A stretch of 64,000 bases of DNA from MFD09286-c1 sp963701015 (GTDB taxonomy: Bacteria; Bacteroidota; Bacteroidia; Bacteroidales; DTGW01), in NCBI GenBank assembly GCA_963701015.1, contig OY969556.1:2976001-3040000 (forward strand), in the 5' to 3' direction. The notes below the pieces were generated by a model. That model searched no databases and was not told the origin of the DNA. It saw only the letters and a program-made list of their open reading frames with translations. Shown one piece after another: positions 60,778 through 64,000 of this stretch (positions are counted from its first letter, which is position 1; every line of letters starts with the position of its first letter). The translations under genes and the position numbers were made by a program.

Positions 60778-61171
60778 TTTTAAATTTTATTGAAAATAAT
60801 TCATTAAAGTAAATTCAATTTCAATTTGAAATTTACTTCTGAAAAGTAAATACATCATAAAAATAATCCTATTGAGTGCCAAAATATACAGCACTCCCTC
60901 CGAATACGGTTCTACGAATCAAATATAATTCTAATTTTATTGCTCCGAAGTTTAATTCTACCTAAAACTTTAGTAGACCTTCTTAATTGTTAACTGTCGT
61001 ATTTTTTAAATTTGTGCTCAGGATTTAAAAAAATCTTAATAAACATTTCCTAAAACAATTGAAAAAATTTAAATTATTATAAAATATAGATACTTTTAAC
61101 CCTTTAAATGGAAAAGGTTGTAAAAATTCAGAATAAATAATATTTAAATAAAAACTTATTTATTTAACAGA
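60778..61171. other. Intergenic region with hairpins and a repeat-like patch upstream of hdrC
   Basis: The 394-base gap holds an AT-rich hairpin after ppa (AAAGTAAATT at 60806 with AATTTACTT to 60838, a possible weak terminator). It also holds a compact stem GAGTGC (60874-60879)/GCACTC (60891-60896). A patch at 60896-60962 repeats TTCTA three times (near 60910, 60929, 60956) between GC-richer CTCCGAA-type words, like a decayed extragenic repeat. No ORF or RNA gene was recognised. The hdrC promoter is not obvious. Confidence 0.4.
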
Positions 61172-61876
61172 ATGGGCAAGCTTTACAATGAACTTATTCA
61201 GGATATTCATTTGAAGGATGGCTTAAAATCCTGTATCAATTGCGGAACGTGCACTGCAATTTGTCCGGCTGCTGAATTCTATAACTACGATCCACGTAAA
61301 ATAGCAAATACCGTTCAGCTTCAAAACGGTGAAGACATTGAAGCCCTTTTAAAAAGTAACACAATATGGTTTTGTGGCGAATGTATGAGTTGTAAAACCC
61401 GTTGCCCAAAAGGAAATGCCCCCGGTCAAATTATTATAGCATTACGGGCAATGTCGCAGGATAAAGGCTATTTTGTTGAATCGGAAAAAGGCCGCCAGCA
61501 ATTATACATAAAACGATCGGTTGGTGAATGGATTACCTATCATGGCTATTGTCTTTACCTCGAAGGTGTTGGCACCGATTCACATCCCGAACAAGGACCG
61601 GTTTGGGATTGGCTTCAGCATAACTGGAAAGATGTTATGGATAGACTTGGTGCTAATTATAAAGGTGAAGGAAACGGTATTTTAAGAAAAATACCCGATG
61701 AAACCTTAAATGAAATCCGAAAAATATTCGATATTTCCGGAGCTTCGGAACGTTTCGAAAAGATTGAGGCATTTTCAGCCAAAAAATCAAAAGAGTTCAA
61801 TTTGGAGATTGGATGTGGAATTGAATCGGATTACGTAAAAAAAATATATTCGGAAAACAATTATCCTGAGGAATAA
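61172..61876 (+). CDS. HdrC-like 4Fe-4S ferredoxin-type subunit
   Basis: A 234-aa subunit with two complete 4Fe-4S motifs: C21, C24, C27, C31 (CINCGTCTAICP) and C68, C71, C74, C78 (CGECMSCKTRCP). The pattern matches HdrC of heterodisulfide reductase and related quinone- or thiol-linked enzymes. The rest is helical with an aromatic patch (WDWLQHNWKDVMDRLG) and no clear membrane anchor. Its stop overlaps the hdrB-like ATG by one base (TAATG), so the two are coupled. In methanogens HdrC passes electrons to HdrB. Here the acceptor is unknown; the partner genes are short HdrB- and HdrA-like proteins. Confidence 0.93.
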   Translation: MGKLYNELIQDIHLKDGLKSCINCGTCTAICPAAEFYNYDPRKIANTVQLQNGEDIEALLKSNTIWFCGECMSCKTRCPKGNAPGQIIIALRAMSQDKGYFVESEKGRQQLYIKRSVGEWITYHGYCLYLEGVGTDSHPEQGPVWDWLQHNWKDVMDRLGANYKGEGNGILRKIPDETLNEIRKIFDISGASERFEKIEAFSAKKSKEFNLEIGCGIESDYVKKIYSENNYPEE

Positions 61877-62949
61877 TGAACAGTGATGGGAAAAAAAATA
61901 TCTGGAAAAATTATCAGAAAGAAATTGCTGAAGACAAATATTTTTATGTCCGTAGTTGTGTGCGACAAAATTTTTTCCCTGGTGCAGAAACTACTTTTTT
62001 AAAAATTTTAAAGGAAGAATTACAAAGAGATATTTTCGAAGAACCTGCACATACAACCTGCACAGGAATTGGTTACCACAGCGATATTATTCCATTTGAA
62101 ACTACTATGACGGTTGTTGCGCGACAGTTTGCCCTTATGACTGAACATGGTTATGAAAACCTAGTACCGTCGTGTGTTACATCGTTTGGCATATATTCCG
62201 AAGTTTTAGAAGTTTGGCAACATTATCCCGAAATGCTTGCCAAAGCAAGAAGATACTTAAAACAGGCAACCGGTCGGGAATTTATAATTCCAAAAAACAT
62301 TGCACATGCAAGCGATATCATTTATAAATTCCGGAATGAAATTGCCTTAAAGGCTAAATTCAAATTAATAAATAAAAATACAGGCCAGGCTTTAAAGATT
62401 GTTGAACATATTGGTTGCCATTATTCAAAAATGTTTCCGCATAAAGGTGTTGGCGGCGCAGAATATCCATATGTTTTGGTTGGCATGGTTGAATCGTGGG
62501 GCGGTGAAGTTATTGATTATCCTGAACGAAGACATTGCTGTGGTTTTGGTTTCAGGCAATACCTTGTAAAAGCCAACAGGGGTTTTTCAATTGCCAGTTC
62601 CAAAAAGAAATTCGATTCAATGGAACCTTATAAACCCGATATGATTATTACCAATTGTCCCGGTTGTCCAATGTTTCTGGATAAATGGCAGTATGCAATT
62701 GCTGAAATGGAAGGTAAAACCTATGGCAGCAACGGAATGGGCATTCCTGTTTTTACATTCGAAGAAGTGGCAGGTCTTGTATTAGGTTACAATCCATGGG
62801 ATATTGGATTGCAGGTTCATCAGGTTGCGGTTGAACCTTTGCTCGATAAAATGGGGATTCAATATAGCCCAAAAGAAAAATATTTGGGAAAAAATGGAAT
62901 AAATATTGGGATGCCTGAAATGCCAGTGAAATTAAAAATATGTTGCTGA
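61876..62949 (+). CDS. HdrB-like CCG-domain subunit with degenerate first site
   Basis: A 357-aa protein with two CCG-type domains, which in methanogen HdrB hold noncubane [4Fe-4S] clusters at the disulfide-reducing site. The second site is complete: C181, C221-C222 in HCCGFG, and C261/C264 in NCPGCPMF. The first is incomplete: C28, C62 with Thr at 63 where the second Cys would be (TTCTGIG), and C100 with Ser at 103 in PSCVTSFG. Three of five ligands remain, so the first cluster is likely changed or absent. It begins at the hdrC stop, and the hdrA-like gene follows after 17 bases. The substrate is unknown. Confidence 0.92.
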   Translation: MNSDGKKNIWKNYQKEIAEDKYFYVRSCVRQNFFPGAETTFLKILKEELQRDIFEEPAHTTCTGIGYHSDIIPFETTMTVVARQFALMTEHGYENLVPSCVTSFGIYSEVLEVWQHYPEMLAKARRYLKQATGREFIIPKNIAHASDIIYKFRNEIALKAKFKLINKNTGQALKIVEHIGCHYSKMFPHKGVGGAEYPYVLVGMVESWGGEVIDYPERRHCCGFGFRQYLVKANRGFSIASSKKKFDSMEPYKPDMIITNCPGCPMFLDKWQYAIAEMEGKTYGSNGMGIPVFTFEEVAGLVLGYNPWDIGLQVHQVAVEPLLDKMGIQYSPKEKYLGKNGINIGMPEMPVKLKICC

Positions 62950-62966
62950 TTAGAAATTAATTCTAA

Positions 62967-63998
62967 ATGGGGAAGAATAAAATAGCGATTATTGGCGGAG
63001 GAATTGCCGGACTGGAGGCAGCAAACAACCTTATTTCAATGGGGTTTGAAATAGTTATTATTGAAAAAAATAATCATACCGGAGGACATGTTGCCGATTG
63101 GTATCATCTTTTCCCAAACCATGAACCGGCACAAAATATAATATCAGAATTGGAAAACAAAATCCGAAATAAAGCTGAAATTCAATATGGCACAATTATT
63201 AAGGAATGTAAAAGATTTGGCGACATATTTAAATTAGAATTAGAAAATGGAGTAAACACCGAATGCAATGCTATAATTGTTGCCACCGGTTATAATTTAT
63301 TTGATGCTGCTAAAAAAGAAGAATATGGATACAAAATATATGACAATGTAATTACTTCCGCCGATTTGGAATCAAAATTCAAAGCCGGAGAAACCGTGAA
63401 AACTAAAAAAGGTGAAATTCCTAAAAGAATTGCGATGATACATTGTGTTGGTTCACGTGACGAAAAAGCAGGAAATACCTACTGTTCAAAAGTTTGTTGT
63501 GTTACGGGTGTTAAACAAGCCATTGAGTTGAAACAATATTTCCCCAATGCCGAAATATATTCGTTTTATATGGATTTAAGAATGTACGACAGACATTTCG
63601 AAGATATGTATTGCGAAGCCCAGTTAAAATATGGTATCCGTTTTATTCGTGGCAGGCTTTCCGAAGCTTGCGAAAATCAAGATGGTTCAATATTAGTTAA
63701 AGCCGAAGATACCTTAACCGGTAAACCTTTGAAAATGAGCGTTGATTTAGTTGTTTTATTGGTAGGTATGGAACCTGCAAAGGATAGCGAACAATTATCG
63801 GGGATTTTAAACCTTGAAGTTGAATCCGATAAATTTTTTAAACCTTTAGATAATCACTTAAATTTAAACATTACTTCGCAAATTGGTGTATTTATTGCCG
63901 GCACATGTTCTGGGCCAAAGTCAGTTGCTGAAACTATAGCTGATGCCCGTTCGGCAGCATTCAAAGCAGCTTGTTATGTTAACGGAAATTGTAATTAA
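62967..63998 (+). CDS. Short HdrA-like FAD and iron-sulfur subunit
   Basis: A 343-aa flavoprotein related to the core of HdrA/QmoA. The FAD fold is GGGIAGLEAANNL from residue 10 with the acidic IIEKN and GGHVADW. The four cysteines that hold the flavin-proximal cluster are kept: C160, C173, C177, C178 (HCVGSRDEK ... YCSKVCC). The second Cys pair following the FPT-like segment of HdrA is lost here (LFPNHEPAQNII), and there are no added ferredoxin domains, so it is about half the length of methanogen HdrA. The stop is two bases from the window end; more of the operon may lie beyond. Confidence 0.91.
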   Translation: MGKNKIAIIGGGIAGLEAANNLISMGFEIVIIEKNNHTGGHVADWYHLFPNHEPAQNIISELENKIRNKAEIQYGTIIKECKRFGDIFKLELENGVNTECNAIIVATGYNLFDAAKKEEYGYKIYDNVITSADLESKFKAGETVKTKKGEIPKRIAMIHCVGSRDEKAGNTYCSKVCCVTGVKQAIELKQYFPNAEIYSFYMDLRMYDRHFEDMYCEAQLKYGIRFIRGRLSEACENQDGSILVKAEDTLTGKPLKMSVDLVVLLVGMEPAKDSEQLSGILNLEVESDKFFKPLDNHLNLNITSQIGVFIAGTCSGPKSVAETIADARSAAFKAACYVNGNCN

Positions 63999-64000
63999 CT

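Noticed and set aside
61172..63998. A methanogenesis heterodisulfide reductase.
   Set aside because: All other genes are bacterial, and the HdrA- and HdrB-like proteins lack parts needed in the methanogen enzyme.
1..64000. CRISPR arrays, tRNA or rRNA genes, prophage.
   Set aside because: No regularly spaced repeats, no cloverleaf-like or rRNA sequences and no phage genes were seen in the gaps.

Overview
The window is a chromosomal segment of a Bacteroidota bacterium, most likely Bacteroidales or a near relative. The evidence is the low-GC DNA, a secreted protein with a type IX secretion (T9SS) tail, promoters of the TTTG-N18-20-TAnnTTTG type, the spc order secY-map-infA with no adk, a str operon without tuf, a zinc-free L36, OprB/PD40/DUF2141 envelope proteins and a menF-D-B-A-C-E cluster. 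Most of the window is housekeeping or respiratory DNA. I see no tRNA, rRNA, CRISPR array, prophage or defence island.

Layout. 1-2766: 5' part of mfd (minus; its 3' end lies beyond the window). 2918-6662: an unknown 239-aa protein, a secreted DUF2141 protein, and the carotenoid genes crtI and crtB. 6681-8229: a CoA-binding protein and an Ldh2-type dehydrogenase. 8425-9633: a T9SS-exported protein. 9645-11478: an intact IS1182-type element in the short gap between that gene and eno. 11496-30758: a minus-strand block of eno plus the fused str-S10-spc-alpha ribosomal clusters (rpsL to rplQ), including rpmD and rpmJ. 31113-36726: fabD, a structured repeat-like element, a Crp/Fnr regulator with an FNR-like box upstream, a sigma-54 activator without a DNA-binding domain, a glutaminyl cyclase lipoprotein, a HAD hydrolase and a zinc protease. 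36985-44252: an OprB-type porin, recR, holA, a lone HSDR_N-like nuclease-fold protein, a GNAT acetyltransferase and two PD40/TPR paralogs. 44450-46489: rplU-rpmA-serS. 46645-53582: the menaquinone cluster, with menE broken by a one-base frameshift. 53945-60777: fused ccsBA, an MFS exporter, a lipoprotein, a class I amidotransferase and pyrophosphatase. 61172-63998: hdrC-hdrB-hdrA-like genes, which may continue past the window.

How the genes work together. The men cluster supplies menaquinone and the CcsBA fusion matures c-type cytochromes, so the cell respires. The HdrCBA-like set adds a thiol/disulfide or quinone-linked electron module of the kind seen in anaerobes. It is reduced compared with methanogen Hdr: the HdrA-like subunit has no ferredoxin domains, and the first CCG site of the HdrB-like subunit is degenerate. 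The carotenoid pair has no cyclase or hydroxylase next to it, which suggests an acyclic pigment unless other genes lie elsewhere.

The items most worth a second look are the reduced HdrCBA set, the menE frameshift, the hairpin-rich repeat upstream of fabD, the IS whose two ends each form an inward-facing terminator, and the palindromes upstream of the Crp/Fnr gene and crtI. I found no clear candidate for a wholly new system.
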